Source: VGBK01 sp964354255 (GTDB taxonomy: Bacteria; Actinomycetota; Acidimicrobiia; Spongiisociales; UBA11373). From it: a stretch of DNA of 38,485 bases. Shown one piece after another: positions 16,760 to 23,555 of this stretch. Positions within the stretch are counted from its first letter, which is position 1. Each line of letters begins with the position of its first letter. The translations under genes were made by a program, and so were the position numbers. The stretch covers positions 1 through 38,485 of the forward strand of contig CAYGYX010000012.1 in assembly GCA_964354255.1 (NCBI GenBank), written 5' to 3'. The notes below the pieces were generated by a model, which did no database searches, had not been told where the DNA came from, and saw nothing but the letters and a program-made list of their open reading frames with translations.

Positions 16760-17443
16760 GTGACCGACATCGTGGCTCCCGGGCCCGACGGGCGGCTGCG
16801 CTGCTGGTGGGGGGTGGGCGGCGGCGAGGCCTACTTGCGCTACCACGACGAGGAATGGGGCCGCCCGGTCACCGACGACCGCTGCCTCTTCGAGATGCTG
16901 GTACTGGAGGGCTTCCAGGCCGGCCTGTCGTGGTCGACGATCCTGCGCAAGCGTCCCGCCTTTCACGCCGCTTTCGCCGGCTTCGACCCGGCCGCGGTGG
17001 CGGCCTTCGGGGAGGGGGAGGTCAGGAGGCTGCTCGGCGACGCCGGGATCGTGCGACACCGCGGCAAGATCGAGGCCGCAAAGGCCAATGCACGCTGTGC
17101 GCTCGAGGTCATCGGAGAGGTCGGGTCGCTGGCCGCCTACTTCTGGCCGCGGGCAGTAGGGGCTGCCCCGGCACCGCGCTCGGCCTCCGACATCCCTGCT
17201 GAGACGGCGGAATCCAAGGCGCTGAGCCGCGACCTCAAGCGACGGGGCTTCTCCTTCGTCGGGCCCACCATCGTGTACGCCTTCATGCAGGCCGTCGGCC
17301 TGGTCGACGACCATGCCGAGAGGTGCGTGGTGCGCCGGCAGGTCGAGGAGCAGCGGCGACCGGTGCTCCGGCGCTTCGGGGTCGTGCCACCTGTAACCGG
17401 GCGGCAGCCGCCGGCTGCGGGCCGGACCTCCGGCGGCGGCTAG
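16760..17443 (+). CDS. tag: DNA-3-methyladenine glycosylase I
   Basis: 227 aa. It excises 3-methyladenine from alkylated DNA, the first step of base excision repair. The Tag family pattern is clear: RCWWGVGG...YHDEEWGRPV at 14-36, GLSWSTILRKRPAF at 55-68, and GFSFVGPTIVYAFMQAVGLVDDH at about 163-185. The structural zinc site of the family is complete (C15, H29, H185, C189). A Pro/Gly-rich tail of about 25 residues after the fold is an unconserved extension. The start is GTG 16760, supported by the promoter box 7 nt upstream. The stop codon coincides with the first bases of the next gene's predicted -10 box. Confidence 0.95.
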   Translation: MTDIVAPGPDGRLRCWWGVGGGEAYLRYHDEEWGRPVTDDRCLFEMLVLEGFQAGLSWSTILRKRPAFHAAFAGFDPAAVAAFGEGEVRRLLGDAGIVRHRGKIEAAKANARCALEVIGEVGSLAAYFWPRAVGAAPAPRSASDIPAETAESKALSRDLKRRGFSFVGPTIVYAFMQAVGLVDDHAERCVVRRQVEEQRRPVLRRFGVVPPVTGRQPPAAGRTSGGG

Positions 17444-17446
17444 CGT
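17441..17446 (+). promoter_or_regulatory. -10 box (TAGCGT) for the thioesterase gene
   Basis: TAGCGT lies 31 nt before the ATG at 17478 and overlaps the tag stop codon. The short leader carries GGGAGGGAG as ribosome-binding site. Confidence 0.4.
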
Positions 17447-17477
17447 CGTCCCGTCTACCTCGTCGGGAGGGAGCGGA

Positions 17478-18263
17478 ATGAGCTTCGCGCAGGCCAGCGC
17501 CGTGCGGCGCCTCGGCGAAACCGCTTGGGCTGCGGAGATCGCCCCGGGCTGGGATATCGGGGGCAACGCCGACGGCGGCTACACGCTGGCCATCGCTGCC
17601 CGGGCGGCGGGGGAGGCGGCTGGGCGGCCCGACCCGGTCACCGTCACCGCCCACTACTTGGCGCCCGGACGTCCCGGGCCGGTCACGATCGAGGCTCGGG
17701 TGATTCGCCGCGGCAGCCGCTTCGTGACCGTGGCGGCGACGCTGGCCTCGGCCCAGCGGCCATTGCTCGCCCTGCTCGGCACCTTCGCCGAGCTCGGGGG
17801 GTACGCCGGTCCGGAGCGGGTGGAGGCCTCCCCGCCGCCGCTGCCCCCTCCCGAGGAGTGCGTGCTGGTGGCGCCTACCGAGACGTTCCCGCCACCGTTC
17901 ATGGGGAGGGTGGAGCTGCGCCTCGACCCGGCCGACGACGTGTTCAGTGGCGTGAGCGGCCCGCCGCGGGTGAGGGGGTGGTTCCGCTTTCCCGAGGGAG
18001 AGCCGGTGGACACGATCGGCCTCCTGGTGGCGGTGGATGCCTTCCCGCCGACCGTGCTGCGCTCCGGCCTGCCTTTCGGCTGGGTGCCGACGGTGGAGCT
18101 GACCGCCCACGTGCGGGCGCGTCCGGAGCCCGGCTGGCTCTGCTGTGCCTTCGCGACGCGTTTCATCACCGGCGGCTTCCTCGAGGAGGACGGCGAAGTG
18201 TGGGATGTCACCGGCAGGCTGGTGGCGCAGTCCCGCCAACTGGCACTGCTCCCCAGAGGGTGA
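17478..18263 (+). CDS. Acyl-CoA thioesterase family protein (double hotdog, TesB/4HBT_3-like)
   Basis: 261 aa. The N-terminal half has the hotdog signature of the thioesterase superfamily: WDIGGNADGGYTLAIAARAAGEAAG (about 29-53), followed by VTVTAHYLAPGRPGPVTIEARVIRRGSR. The second half forms another hotdog ending in RFITGGFLEEDGEVWDVTGRLVAQSRQLALL, typical of TesB-like proteins. It probably hydrolyses acyl-CoA esters in the cytoplasm. The acyl specificity is not readable. The start is ATG 17478 with a strong GGGAGGGAG site. It follows tag closely but has its own promoter-like box. Confidence 0.87.
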   Translation: MSFAQASAVRRLGETAWAAEIAPGWDIGGNADGGYTLAIAARAAGEAAGRPDPVTVTAHYLAPGRPGPVTIEARVIRRGSRFVTVAATLASAQRPLLALLGTFAELGGYAGPERVEASPPPLPPPEECVLVAPTETFPPPFMGRVELRLDPADDVFSGVSGPPRVRGWFRFPEGEPVDTIGLLVAVDAFPPTVLRSGLPFGWVPTVELTAHVRARPEPGWLCCAFATRFITGGFLEEDGEVWDVTGRLVAQSRQLALLPRG

Positions 18264-18340
18264 GAGGCCGGCTCCCCAGGCGACGGGATGGCAGCGTTCT
18301 CCCTTGGCCCAGGCCAAGTGCGATCGACCGCGGCAACCCG

Positions 18341-18346
18341 TAAGCT
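18341..18346 (+). promoter_or_regulatory. -10 box (TAAGCT) for the M28 peptidase gene
   Basis: TAAGCT precedes the candidate starts TTG 18361, ATG 18376 and ATG 18391 by 14-44 nt. Confidence 0.35.
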
Positions 18347-18390
18347 GAGCAGGTCGCGCGTTGCAGTGGTGTGGGATGCCGGCTGGGATC

Positions 18391-20082
18391 ATGACGGTCT
18401 CGAGGCTTGCTGCGCCTTGGCTGGTTCTCGGCGCGGCGACCTGGGTCGGGATCGCGGGCATCCTGCCTCCCCATCCCGTCGGTGCCGCCGCCGACGAGTT
18501 GTCGGCAGAGCGCGCCTTCGTCCATGTTGAGGCGATCGCCCGGCGGCACCGCCCGATCGGGTCGCCCGGCAACGCCGCTGCCCGCGACTACCTGGTTGCT
18601 GAGCTGGAGGCGATGGGCGCCACCGTTGATCTGCAGCGCTTCACGGTGCCCGATTACTACGGCGGCGGGGCGGGCAGGATCGCCGTGGCCAACGTCGTGG
18701 GGCTGATCCGCGGCACCGACCCCACCGGGTCGATCGTGTTGATGGGTCACTACGACACCTACCCGGGGGCTCTCGGCGCCAACGATGATGCCACCGCCGT
18801 CGCCACCGTCGTCGAGACGGGTCGGGCGGTTCTGGCCGGGCCGCGGCTGCGCAACGACGTGATCTTGCTGCTGACCGACTGCGAGGAACCGGCTCCCCGG
18901 TATGGGTCGACCGAGTTCGTGGCGCGACACCCGCTGGCCGATACCGTCGGCCTCGTCATCAACTTCGAGGCGGTCGGCGGGGCAGGAGCCTCGGAACTGA
19001 TCGAAACCAGCGGCGACGAGGGGCTGCTACTCGCCGAGTACGCCGCCGCGGATCCCCACCCCGTCGCCTACTCCTACTTCGCTGACCTCGTCGAGCTGCT
19101 CGGAGGGTCCGATACCGATTTCACCCCCTTCCGCGAGGCCGGCGTCCCCGGCTTCCACTTCGCCTACCTGCACGGGTCGCCCATCTACCACACGCCCGAT
19201 GACGACCCCGAGTCGGTCAGCCTCTCCAGCCTGCAGCATCACGGGTCACACGCCCTGGCGCTGACCCGGCACTTCGGTGACCTCGACCTCGCCCGCTACC
19301 AGGGCGACGGCGACGAGGTGTACTTCTCGCTGATGGGCCAGGTGGTGATCCGGTATCCCCCGTGGTGGGGACTGGTGCTGGTGGTGGCCACCGGCGTGCT
19401 CCTCGGCTGGATCCTCGTGACGGCCCGTCGGGCCCACCGCCTGTCTCTACCCCGAATGGCTGTGGGGTCAGCGGCGCTGCTCGGTCTGGCGCTCGGGGCG
19501 GCCGTGGTGAGTGACCTCATCTGGCGCCTGGTTCTCGGCGTCTTCTGGCGGGACAACGGGCCCAGCGTGGCCGCGGCGCTCGTCGTGCTCGCGGTGCTCG
19601 TTGCGGTCGTGGCGGCGCTGGCCTACGCGGGCCATCGGTGGCTGGCGCGCCGCATCGGCAGTTTGGAGGCGGAGACGGGGGGCGTCGTGACCTGGTGGCT
19701 GACCGCGCTGCTCGCCTCGTTGCTGCTCCCGGGCGCCGCCTACGTATTCGCCTGGCCGGCGCTCGCCGCGACCCTGGTTACTGGGCTGAGCAGGTGGCGG
19801 GGCTTGGCAGTCTTGGGCTGGTGGGAGGGGCTGGGAGCCCTTGCACTGGTGGCCGTGCCCACGGTGGTCCTGTCCATCCCGGTGCTCGACACCCTCTACC
19901 AGCTGGGACAGCCTAGGCCTGGGAACACCGACTCACAGCTTCTCGACATGGTGATGGCCGTCGGCCTGATCGTCGCACTGGCGGCCGGGCTGTTGACCCC
20001 ATACCTGCGACGGGCCTTCGGCCCACCTCGTCCCGCTGAGGCTGCAGAAGGGGTAGAGCGCTCGGCCCCTCAGACCCCTTGA
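18391..20082 (+). CDS. Membrane-anchored M28 family metallopeptidase
   Basis: 563 aa from ATG 18391. A signal-peptide-like segment (about 5-33) is followed by an M28 aminopeptidase domain. The zinc ligands are H120 and D132 (MGHYDT and GANDDA), E165/E166 (DCEEP), E193 (NFEAVG) and H267 (YHTPDD). From about residue 320 the protein has six to eight transmembrane segments (WWGLVLVVATGVLLGWIL onwards). This is the arrangement of ER metallopeptidase 1-like proteins, with the peptidase facing outside and the membrane part of unknown role. Upstream in-frame starts (TTG 18361, ATG 18376) are possible, but ATG 18391 gives the best signal sequence. It probably acts on exported peptides. Confidence 0.88.
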   Translation: MTVSRLAAPWLVLGAATWVGIAGILPPHPVGAAADELSAERAFVHVEAIARRHRPIGSPGNAAARDYLVAELEAMGATVDLQRFTVPDYYGGGAGRIAVANVVGLIRGTDPTGSIVLMGHYDTYPGALGANDDATAVATVVETGRAVLAGPRLRNDVILLLTDCEEPAPRYGSTEFVARHPLADTVGLVINFEAVGGAGASELIETSGDEGLLLAEYAAADPHPVAYSYFADLVELLGGSDTDFTPFREAGVPGFHFAYLHGSPIYHTPDDDPESVSLSSLQHHGSHALALTRHFGDLDLARYQGDGDEVYFSLMGQVVIRYPPWWGLVLVVATGVLLGWILVTARRAHRLSLPRMAVGSAALLGLALGAAVVSDLIWRLVLGVFWRDNGPSVAAALVVLAVLVAVVAALAYAGHRWLARRIGSLEAETGGVVTWWLTALLASLLLPGAAYVFAWPALAATLVTGLSRWRGLAVLGWWEGLGALALVAVPTVVLSIPVLDTLYQLGQPRPGNTDSQLLDMVMAVGLIVALAAGLLTPYLRRAFGPPRPAEAAEGVERSAPQTP

Positions 20083-20096
20083 CCTCTCCGGAGGTC
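20081..20096. terminator. Possible bidirectional terminator between convergent genes
   Basis: A 6-bp stem GACCTC/GAGGTC with a TCCG loop sits at the end of the M28 gene, between it and the convergent lipoprotein gene. It is short and lacks a T tract. Confidence 0.3.
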
Positions 20097-20150
20097 TGCG
20101 ACTCGCGACCTTGAGGCGGCATCTCCCCACCGCAGCCCGGGCGGTACCGC

Positions 20151-20684
20151 CTAACCCTCGCTCACTTGGACGATGAGATGCCCCGGGATGCCGTTTGCCT
20201 CCTCCCAGATCCGGTAGATGCCGGGCGGCACGTCGGGGATGATGATCTCCGCGGTCACGGGGACGGGAACCCCGAGGCCTGCGATGGTGGTGGTCACGCC
20301 GGGTTCCACTTGGATGGCCTGCGCTGCAAACGGATCGACCGCCCGCACCAGCTGGTGGGTGTCGATCCACTGGGAGCCAATCCAGCACTGCCAGATGACG
20401 TCCAGGCCGACGAAGGCCCCCGAGGGGAGGCCGGCATCACTGACCTGCAGGGTGGCCCTCATCCCTGCGGCGACCGGATTGGGCTCGAGAGTCATCGAGA
20501 TCAGCGATGGGGCTCCCATCTCGGCCGGCGGCGGGGACTGGCACACCCTGGGCGCGGTGGTCGTCTCCGCTGTTGTCGCCGTGCCATCGACCGGTGCCGT
20601 CGACCCGTCGGCGGGCTCGCCCTGTCCGCCGTTGCAGGCGCACAGGAGGGCCAGTGCTGCCATCAGGGTCACCATGCGACGCAT
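20151..20684 (-). CDS. Hypothetical secreted lipoprotein
   Basis: 177 aa. The N-terminus MRRMVTLMAALALLCAC is a lipoprotein signal with lipobox LLCAC. It is followed by a Thr/Ala-rich linker (about 25-47) and a ~130-residue beta-rich domain with two cysteines, ending in VTAEIIIPDVPPGIYRIWEE...HLIVQVSEG. The domain resembles an Ig-like or CopC-like extracellular sandwich, but I do not recognise the family. The start ATG 20684 has a GGGGAGG site nine nt upstream. The frame is open further upstream but without a comparable signal. It is convergent with the M28 peptidase gene and probably anchored outside the membrane. Confidence 0.8.
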   Translation of the reverse strand: MRRMVTLMAALALLCACNGGQGEPADGSTAPVDGTATTAETTTAPRVCQSPPPAEMGAPSLISMTLEPNPVAAGMRATLQVSDAGLPSGAFVGLDVIWQCWIGSQWIDTHQLVRAVDPFAAQAIQVEPGVTTTIAGLGVPVPVTAEIIIPDVPPGIYRIWEEANGIPGHLIVQVSEG

Positions 20685-20794
20685 CGGCCGCCTCCCCACT
20701 GGTAAGGGTACGCCGTTGGCTGTTTGACGGGTGCTCGACCTCTGGCTCTGCGTCCCATCCTTCAAGAGGCGGGTCCACCGGGTGCCGGGCGCGG

Positions 20795-21646
20795 CTAGAC
20801 GGAGGGCGGCCCGGCCGAGACGTACTCGGGCCAGAACTCGTAGTCCCGCCGCGGCCAGCCGATTGCCTCAAGCCACCAGGTGGCCCCGGCTTCGACGTAA
20901 GGCCCCGCTACTTCGGCGGCTGGGGCTTCAGCGCCACTCAGGCTCTCGCCGAGCGCCACCTCGAACGGCGCCGCGGAGGTTCGGTGCTCCATCGTGTAGG
21001 CGACGATCTCGCGCAACTCGTCCGGCGTTGGGGCACGGAAGTCGCTGGCCGGGTCGGCGACCAAGGGGACCACCCCGTCCCAGCGGGCTGCCCGGCGGAA
21101 AGGTCGCCGGTGCGGCCAGGTGCTCCCCACCCAGATGGGGATGCGGGGTTGCTGGAGTGGTTGAGGGACGAAGCGGGTGTCGGTCACCCGGTAGTGCTCG
21201 CCCTGGTGAGAGAAGGGCTCCCCGGACCACAGGCCGGTGAGCACCTCCAAGCCCTCGTCGAGCTGGGCGGCCCGCACCCGATCGTCGCCGGAGTCGCCGA
21301 GGTCGGCGAAGTCGAGGTCGGGGGGCCAGCCGATGCCGACGCCCAGCACCAGCCTGCCCCGGGAGAGGTGGTCGAGGGTGACGGTCTGGCGAGCGAGGGT
21401 AGTGGGGCGGCGGCGGGGGAGGGGAGTGATCATGGTCCCGAGGCGGATCCGCTCGGTGGCCTGGGCCACCGCCCCGAGAGCGACCCAGGGGTCGATGACC
21501 GGCCCGGCCCAGTCGCCAGCGCGGATATGGTCCCAGAGAAAGAAGCCTTCCCACCCAGCGGCCTCTGCGCGCCGGGCGAGGTCCAGCAGGTGGCTGGGGT
21601 CGGCGAAGAGCCCGAAGTTGGGCAGGTTGAGGGCGAAGTGCAGCAT
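20795..21646 (-). CDS. LLM class flavin-dependent oxidoreductase
   Basis: 283 aa luciferase-like monooxygenase-type TIM barrel. Visible family features are FALNLPNFGLFADP at the N-terminus, AEAAGWEGFFLWDHI (about 27-41), IRLGTMITPLPRRRPTTLARQ (about 66-86) and LSRGRLVLGVGIGWP (about 93-107). Enzymes of this class use FMN or coenzyme F420, and the latter is common in actinobacteria. The cofactor and substrate cannot be decided here. The start ATG 21646 lies 6 nt after a TACCAT box, predicting a leaderless mRNA. It is a single gene and no partner flavin reductase is nearby. Confidence 0.93.
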   Translation of the reverse strand: MLHFALNLPNFGLFADPSHLLDLARRAEAAGWEGFFLWDHIRAGDWAGPVIDPWVALGAVAQATERIRLGTMITPLPRRRPTTLARQTVTLDHLSRGRLVLGVGIGWPPDLDFADLGDSGDDRVRAAQLDEGLEVLTGLWSGEPFSHQGEHYRVTDTRFVPQPLQQPRIPIWVGSTWPHRRPFRRAARWDGVVPLVADPASDFRAPTPDELREIVAYTMEHRTSAAPFEVALGESLSGAEAPAAEVAGPYVEAGATWWLEAIGWPRRDYEFWPEYVSAGPPSV

Positions 21647-21652
21647 GTCCCG

Positions 21653-21658
21653 ATGGTA
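21653..21658 (-). promoter_or_regulatory. -10 box (TACCAT) of a leaderless promoter
   Basis: On the minus strand TACCAT is followed by 6 nt and the ATG of the LLM oxidoreductase. Confidence 0.5.
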
Positions 21659-21686
21659 CGCGCCCGCCCGGTCGCGCCGGCGCGCG

Positions 21687-22073
21687 TCAGCGGTGGTCGT
21701 GCCCCTGGTGAACGGCCTGGTGGTCGGCGATCTTCTTGCGGACCTCGTCCATGTCGAGGGCCCGCACCTGTCGAATGAGGTCGGCCAGGACCGACGCGGG
21801 CAGGGCGCCGGGCTCTGAGTAGAGCGCGATCTGGTTCCGGAAGATCATCAGGGTGGGGATCGAGCTGATGCCTTGCCCCACGGCCAGTTCCTGCTGTGCC
21901 TCGGTGTCCACCTTGGCGAACACCAGGTCGGGATGCTCGTCGGAGGCTTTCTCGAAGGTGGGGCCGAACATCCGGCAGGGGCCACACCAGGACGCCCAGA
22001 AGTCCACGAGCACCGTCTCGTTGCCGGCGATGGTCGCCTGGAAGTTGTCCTTGGTGAGCTCCACGGTGGGCAT
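21687..22073 (-). CDS. trxA: Thioredoxin
   Basis: 128 aa. The redox-active WCGPC is at residues 29-33 (C30, C33) inside VLVDFWASWCGPC, and the cis-proline motif SIPTLMIF follows at about 76-83. It reduces protein disulfides in the cytoplasm. After the normal ~105-residue fold it has a charged, His-rich tail (ADHQAVHQGHDHR) that could bind metal. The start is ATG 22073 with GGAAAGGA eight nt upstream. It is divergent from dps, and the shared intergenic region contains a palindrome (22133-22145) and overlapping -10 boxes for both directions. Joint control with dps is therefore likely. Confidence 0.95.
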   Translation of the reverse strand: MPTVELTKDNFQATIAGNETVLVDFWASWCGPCRMFGPTFEKASDEHPDLVFAKVDTEAQQELAVGQGISSIPTLMIFRNQIALYSEPGALPASVLADLIRQVRALDMDEVRKKIADHQAVHQGHDHR

Positions 22074-22124
22074 GCAGCTGATCCTTTCCTCGCGCTCGGG
22101 CGGTTCCCTGTGTGATGCGGTCGG

Positions 22125-22145
22125 TACAATATCGTCACAGTGACG
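22125..22145 (+). promoter_or_regulatory. Divergent trx/dps promoter with palindromic operator
   Basis: Rightward -10 TACAAT (22125-22130) and leftward -10 TATTGT (22127-22132, minus strand) overlap. Directly adjacent is the perfect palindrome CGTCAC-A-GTGACG (22133-22145), covering the expected rightward start site. The same -10/palindrome unit with the same spacing recurs at 22839-22859. The binding protein is unknown. Confidence 0.6.
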
Positions 22146-22304
22146 GATTATTCCAGCCCCTGTCTGTGTTGGGACGAAGAGGGGAGAGGACCCCTACCAT
22201 GCTGCGAGGCCCCGAGAGCGGCCGACGGCGAGGCGGGCCGGCTTCCCACGACCACCCGACGGTGGCAGGAGGCCGCCGGCAGAGAGGAAGGAGCGACGGC
22301 ATGA
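22140..22304 (+). CDS. Possible 54-aa leader peptide overlapping the dps start
   Basis: An open frame begins with the GTG embedded in the palindrome and ends with a TGA overlapping the dps ATG (ATGA, 22301-22304). It encodes a Cys-containing peptide (SPCLCW, PCC). The stop-start overlap and the matching position of the zinc-ribbon gene's GTG in the second palindrome argue for translation. Against it, third-position GC is only about 70 percent, lower than neighbouring genes, and dps has its own ribosome-binding site. It could be chance. Confidence 0.3.
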   Translation: MTDYSSPCLCWDEEGRGPLPCCEAPRAADGEAGRLPTTTRRWQEAAGREEGATA

Positions 22305-22771
22305 TGAAGATCGATACCGGCATCAAGGCGGCCGATCGGAAGGCGATCGCCGACGGCCTGGCGGGACTGCTGGCCGACAGCTACACCCTGTACCTGAAGA
22401 CCCACAAGTACCACTGGAACGTCACCGGGCCCATGTTCCAGACGCTGCACGTGATGTTCGAGGGCCACTACACCGAGCTGGCGATGGCCGTCGACGAGAT
22501 CGCCGAGCGCATCCGGGCGCTGGGGGCGATGTCGCCGGGTAGCTACCGGGAGTTCGCCGCCCTCAACACGGTGGGCGAGGACGAAGACGAGCCGAACGCC
22601 ACCGAGATGATCCGGCGTCTGGTCAAGGCCCATGAGGCCGTGGTGCACACCGCCCGCGCCGCCTTCCCGGCGGCGGAGAAGGGCGGGGACCAGGCGACCA
22701 TGGACCTGCTCACCCAGCGCATGCAGATACACGAGAAGACCACCTGGATGCTGCGCAGCCTGCTCGAGTAG
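22301..22771 (+). CDS. dps: Dps family ferroxidase / DNA-binding protein
   Basis: 156 aa. It oxidises Fe(II), usually with hydrogen peroxide, and stores iron in a 12-subunit shell, protecting DNA. The intersubunit ferroxidase ligands are present with exact family spacing: H38, H50, D65 and E69 (YHWNVTG, then HVMFEGHYTELAMAVDEIAERI). The Dps pattern continues with RIRALGAMSPGSYREF. The N-terminal tail is short with only a few lysines, so DNA binding is not certain. The start is ATG 22301 (ATGATG, so 22304 is also possible), with GGAAGGAG upstream. The mRNA leader is about 165 nt. It is divergent from thioredoxin and followed by a strong terminator. Confidence 0.94.
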   Translation: MMKIDTGIKAADRKAIADGLAGLLADSYTLYLKTHKYHWNVTGPMFQTLHVMFEGHYTELAMAVDEIAERIRALGAMSPGSYREFAALNTVGEDEDEPNATEMIRRLVKAHEAVVHTARAAFPAAEKGGDQATMDLLTQRMQIHEKTTWMLRSLLE

Positions 22772-22794
22772 GCGGCATCCAATCTCGGAGGGCG

Positions 22795-22816
22795 GGGACC
22801 CGGCGCGCCGGGTCCC
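22795..22816 (+). terminator. dps terminator hairpin
   Basis: A perfect 22-nt palindrome: a 9-bp stem GGGACCCGG/CCGGGTCCC with a GCGC centre, 23 nt after the dps stop and followed by TT. It ends where the -35 region of the next promoter begins. Confidence 0.7.
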
Positions 22817-22859
22817 TTGCTCTGGGGGGCGTGACGGGTACAGTTACGTCACTGTGACG
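22817..22859 (+). promoter_or_regulatory. Promoter with palindromic operator for the zinc-ribbon gene
   Basis: -35-like TTGCTC (22817-22822), a 16-bp spacer, -10 TACAGT (22839-22844), then the perfect palindrome CGTCAC-T-GTGACG (22847-22859). The palindrome contains the GTG start codon at 22854. Transcription should start within about 3 nt of the GTG. It is near-identical to the trx/dps unit. Confidence 0.6.
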
Positions 22860-23231
22860 CTAAAGACCCAGATCTCCCATTGCGCCTGGTGCGGGCGCGC
22901 CTTTGCCGCCTCCGGGGGCCTGGGCCGACGGGCCCGGTACTGCCGGCGCAGCCATCGCCAGCGGGCTTTCGAAGCTCGCTGCCTGGCCGGCCGGATGGGG
23001 CTCGATTCAGGTGAGGCCCTGGTGGACGCGGAGGCGCTGTGCCGCCTGCGGGACCGCCTCTACGTACTCGAGAGCGCCCTGGACGATGTGGAGGGCGACC
23101 TGCGAGGCGCCTCGGGACCGGAGGAGTACAAGCGGGCGTTCCAGCACCTGTACGCGGCGGCGGCGCAGCTCAGGGACTCCTGCGTGGAGCCGCGGGCGGT
23201 GCTGTCGCGGGCGGAGGCAGGCTCCGACTGA
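22854..23231 (+). CDS. Small zinc-ribbon protein, function unknown
   Basis: 125 aa. The N-terminus has a zinc-ribbon-like motif CAWCGRAF...GRRARYCRRSHRQRAFEAR (Cys pair near residue 10 and a Cys/His pair near 30-33) rich in Arg. Residues about 55-115 form a predicted helical or coiled-coil segment (LCRLRDRLYVLESALDDVEGDL). Similar small proteins, CxxCG followed by YCRRSHRQRAYEAR, are common in actinobacteria with no assigned role. The Arg-rich ribbon suggests nucleic-acid binding. The start GTG 22854 lies inside the CGTCACTGTGACG operator, so the protein may be autoregulated or share a regulator with dps and trx. It is a single gene. Confidence 0.75.
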   Translation: MTLKTQISHCAWCGRAFAASGGLGRRARYCRRSHRQRAFEARCLAGRMGLDSGEALVDAEALCRLRDRLYVLESALDDVEGDLRGASGPEEYKRAFQHLYAAAAQLRDSCVEPRAVLSRAEAGSD

Positions 23232-23555
23232 CCAAGAGGAGGCCCCCGCCCGCTGTGTCCGGTTCGAGAGGATGGGCGGGGCGGTGCGCCCATAATGCCC
23301 GTTATGTCAAGTGACTTCTGCCGAGGCCAGTTCCCCGAGCCGGGAGGGGAATCGACGGCCGGGCGCTCCCCCGGACCGGGGTCCCCTCCCCCGTTCAAAG
23401 CGGGCGATGCAGGGTGGGCGCGATGGGAGGCGGGCGCGAGGACTCCGCGGCAGGGGGTCGGGAGGCTGGTCTGGAGGCCGCCGCGAGCGGCCGGGAGGCA
23501 CCTGGGCGAGGACGGCGCAGAGGAGGAGGGCGGGTGGGCCTCTCCCCCATCGAGA
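23232..23555. other. Intergenic stretch without a supported gene
   Basis: 324 bp between the zinc-ribbon gene and the convergent SDR gene. The only notable element is the inverted repeat CATAA-N6-TTATG (23291-23306), with a perfect TTGACA on the minus strand beside it (23305-23310). Open frames here are Pro/Gly/Arg-rich and look like GC-rich noise. Confidence 0.5.

Noticed and set aside
14266..16770. Long open frame antisense to the chimeric FAD subunit
   Set aside because: Low-complexity His/Gly/Arg/Pro translation with no motif. The plus strand encodes recognisable cofactor motifs throughout.
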